Assembly: GCA_029068025.1 (NCBI GenBank)
Contig: JAIEDJ010000046.1
Coordinates: forward strand, 1 to 7,286
From: Oscillospiraceae bacterium
GTDB taxonomy: Bacteria > Bacillota > Clostridia > Oscillospirales > Ruminococcaceae
Reading direction: 5' to 3'
DNA: 7,286 nucleotides
Of this stretch, positions 5,652 through 7,286 are shown piece by piece (within the stretch, counting starts at the first letter, position 1; each line of letters begins with the position of its first letter). The position numbers and the translations under genes are program-made. Below the pieces are notes generated by a model, which saw only the letters and a program-made list of their open reading frames with translations, ran no database searches and was not told the DNA's origin.

Positions 5652-5695
5652 TAAATTAATTAGTATTATACGGCTTGCTGCGGAAAGGTGTTGCT

Positions 5696-6190
5696 ATGAA
5701 AATTCTTGTGGTTTCGGACACGCACAGAGATTTTAACGCGCTCAAAAATATTATCGACGCTAACAAGGATGCCGATATGCTGATACATCTCGGCGACGGT
5801 GAAAGCGAATTTGACGACGCTGACAGGCTTTATCCTCAGTTTCCGATGGTGTATGTCTGCGGCAACTGCGACTACGGAACGCATAAGCTGTCGCATATCG
5901 TCACCGCGTGCGGTATTCGTATCTTCTGTTGCCACGGGCATACCTATCATGTGCGCGATGGTATTGAATATCTGGTCTCGGCGGCGCGTCAGAACGACTG
6001 TGCCATTGCCCTTTACGGGCATACGCACCTGTTCCGCGCGGAACAGACAGGCGGTGTTTTCGTGATGAATCCCGGCAGCCCGAGTTCACCGCGCGGCGGC
6101 AACAAGCCGACCTACGGGATCATTACGCTGGGCGGCTCGGGGGAGATCAATATGGAAATTATCTCCATGGAGGACCACAAAGCGATATGA
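5696..6190 (+). CDS. Metallophosphodiesterase of the MJ0936/YfcE type
   Basis: A 164-residue cytoplasmic phosphoesterase with the calcineurin-like two-metal fold. The motifs occur in order: SDTH (Asp8, His10), HLGDGE (Asp34), GNCD (Asn57), CHGH (His80) and YGHTH (His109, His111), giving the full metal-ligand set. MNPGSPSSPRG near the end is also typical of this family. The single-domain length fits MJ0936/YfcE proteins, which hydrolyse model phosphodiesters; the cellular substrate is usually unknown and cannot be read here. ATG 5696 is chosen because GGAAAGG lies 7 nt upstream and the protein then starts MKILVVSDTH; a TTG at 5675 lies upstream of that site. The gene overlaps birA by four bases (ATGA), indicating coupling. 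Confidence 0.93.
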   Translation: MKILVVSDTHRDFNALKNIIDANKDADMLIHLGDGESEFDDADRLYPQFPMVYVCGNCDYGTHKLSHIVTACGIRIFCCHGHTYHVRDGIEYLVSAARQNDCAIALYGHTHLFRAEQTGGVFVMNPGSPSSPRGGNKPTYGIITLGGSGEINMEIISMEDHKAI

Positions 6191-6921
6191 TAAACAAACT
6201 GATCTTTCTTGACGAAGTGGATTCCACCAACAGTTATCTGCGGCTTCACTGCAGGGAGCTGCCGGACGGCGCGGCGGTCACTGCCGAACGTCAGACGGCC
6301 GGGCGCGGACGGCACGGTCACTCGTGGGAGGATATAGGCGGCGGAATGCTGCCGATGTCCGTTCTGCTTGTCGATCCGCCCGACCGCGAAACGCTCACCG
6401 CGCGTGTGGGGCTTGCCGTATGCGGCGCACTTGAAAAGGCTTGCGGCGGTATCAAGGTGCGGACGGCGATAAAGTGGCCGAACGACATTATTATGGCGGA
6501 TCGCAAGGTCTGTGGTATTCTATGCGAGAGTGTTTGTTCGGGTGACAGGGTGTATGTCATCTGCGGGATCGGAATAAATATTTCGCAGAGTGAGGAGCAA
6601 TTTCTTGCGGAGGGACTGCCTCACGCGGGTTCGCTGAAAATGCTGACGGGGGTTGAGCCGGACAGACGGCGGCTGTTCGAGGACGTTGCCGAGGCGGTGA
6701 AGATCCGCGCCGCAATGCCGTTTTCCGACTGCTACGACGAGTTTAAGGCACGGCTTATCAACCTTGGGCGGACTGTGAAGATCATAGGCGCGGACGGTGA
6801 GCGTACAGCGGTTGCGGAGGATGTTGCGCCGAATGGGTTTCTCATCTGCCGCGACGAGGGCGGCTTGTTCGAGGTCGGTTCGGGAGAAGTGAGCGTGCGC
6901 GGTGTAAACGGTTACATCTGA
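6187..6921 (+). CDS. birA: Biotin--[acetyl-CoA-carboxylase] ligase, monofunctional
   Basis: A 244-residue ligase that activates biotin with ATP and attaches it to a lysine of biotin carboxyl carrier proteins. The protein begins directly with the catalytic domain (MINKLIFLDEVDSTNSYL), so it lacks the N-terminal winged-helix repressor domain of E. coli BirA and should not bind DNA. The biotin/ATP loop is GRGRHG (39-44), KWPND is at 96-100, and KVCGIL and GIGINI follow in their usual places. A small C-terminal SH3-like domain (about 198-244) is present. The ATG overlaps the phosphodiesterase stop as ATGA, with no separate intergenic ribosome site. The CYTH gene follows by 15 nt. Symbol birA follows common usage for the enzyme, not a repressor role. 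Confidence 0.95.
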   Translation: MINKLIFLDEVDSTNSYLRLHCRELPDGAAVTAERQTAGRGRHGHSWEDIGGGMLPMSVLLVDPPDRETLTARVGLAVCGALEKACGGIKVRTAIKWPNDIIMADRKVCGILCESVCSGDRVYVICGIGINISQSEEQFLAEGLPHAGSLKMLTGVEPDRRRLFEDVAEAVKIRAAMPFSDCYDEFKARLINLGRTVKIIGADGERTAVAEDVAPNGFLICRDEGGLFEVGSGEVSVRGVNGYI

Positions 6922-6936
6922 TTGGTGAGGTACTTT

Positions 6937-7286
6937 ATGATAGAGAATGAATTCAAGATAATGCTCAATTTGGAGCAATATGAGAAGCTGTTGGCGATGT
7001 ATGAGTGGGACGAAGTCATAGAACAGGTCAATCACTATTACGATAACGAGAGCTTGCTGTTGTCGTCGCTGCATATCACCTGCCGCGTCCGTGAGATAGA
7101 TGGGGAGTACTTTCTCCAGATGAAGTTTCCGGGAGCGGCGGAATACTCACGTGTGGAGCTTGAAAAGCCGCTTGATTCGCTGCCCGATGAGATCGACGCT
7201 GACGAGCCGTTTCGTCCGCATCCGCATGGGCACCCCATGCTCCCCGTTGTAAATCGGCTGGGTCAGCTCAAAACCGTGCGGAACGT
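6937..7286 (+). CDS. CYTH-domain protein (partial, N-terminal part)
   Basis: The first 116 residues of a protein that continues past the window edge. It opens MIENEFKIML, carrying the ExExK signature (E3, E5, K7) of CYTH-domain enzymes, which bind triphosphate groups in a beta-tunnel with metal ions. QVNHYYDN, the basic CRVRE strand and QMKFPG ... SRVELEKPL match later strands of the tunnel. Known members include thiamine triphosphatases, inorganic triphosphatases and class IV adenylate cyclases; which one applies cannot be told from this part. A histidine-rich PHPHGHPM segment lies near residues 94-101. GGTGAGG precedes the ATG by 6 nt. It follows birA by 15 nt as the third gene of the operon. 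Confidence 0.88.
   Translation, partial: MIENEFKIMLNLEQYEKLLAMYEWDEVIEQVNHYYDNESLLLSSLHITCRVREIDGEYFLQMKFPGAAEYSRVELEKPLDSLPDEIDADEPFRPHPHGHPMLPVVNRLGQLKTVRN

Noticed and set aside
5661..5671. TATTAT as an alternative -10 for the phosphodiesterase operon
   Set aside because: No -35 or extended -10 motif accompanies it, and it would start transcription very close to the ribosome site; TGCTATAAT just upstream is better.
6520..7074. Minus-strand open frame spanning the birA end and CYTH start
   Set aside because: It covers two genes with strong family motifs and good ribosome sites on the plus strand, and has no family features of its own.

Overview
The window looks like chromosomal DNA of an anaerobic Firmicute, probably a clostridial (Oscillospiraceae/Ruminococcus-like) bacterium. 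This is inferred from strong AGGAGG-type ribosome sites, sigma-A type promoters, AT-rich intergenic DNA between GC-balanced genes, SpsC/CysE-type serine acetyltransferase next to cysS, cyclophilin lipoproteins, a biotin ligase without a DNA-binding domain, and small Clostridia-type hypothetical proteins. No rRNA, tRNA or CRISPR array is visible.

Layout. At the left edge is the 3' end of an unidentified plus-strand gene (1-114). It converges on a long minus-strand operon. Between them (about 140-296) lies a strongly folded inverted-repeat element, followed by a hairpin terminator (331-356) for the minus-strand operon. That operon reads right to left: serine O-acetyltransferase cysE (4369-3701), cysteinyl-tRNA synthetase cysS (3688-2297), then two tandem cyclophilin-type peptidyl-prolyl isomerase lipoproteins (2118-1246 and 1230-364). 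A near-consensus promoter sits at 4516-4488. A 161-bp miniature inverted-repeat element (2136-2296) separates cysS from the first isomerase gene. Its 3-bp target duplication TTA coincides with the cysS stop codon, so removing it restores a tight 14-nt gene junction.

Upstream of cysE, on the same strand, is a cluster of three small uncharacterised genes (5569-5336, 5305-4991, 4907-4533). The last has a Cys/His-rich centre and a hydrophobic C-terminus. A divergent AT-rich promoter region (about 5570-5695) separates them from a plus-strand operon: an MJ0936/YfcE-type metallophosphodiesterase (5696-6190), a monofunctional biotin-protein ligase overlapping it by 4 nt (6187-6921), and a CYTH-domain protein cut by the window edge (6937-7286).

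How it fits together. CysE makes O-acetylserine for cysteine synthesis and CysS charges tRNA-Cys, a common Firmicute pairing. The two lipoproteins would act outside the membrane on exported proteins; their link to cysteine metabolism looks like operon position rather than shared pathway. The second lipoprotein has lost the catalytic arginine and other active-site residues of cyclophilins, so the pair may be one enzyme plus one non-catalytic paralogue. The most unusual items are the insertion at the cysS stop codon, the folded 140-296 element, the degenerate cyclophilin and the Cys/His-rich small protein. I did not find clear evidence of a complete new defence or mobile system.
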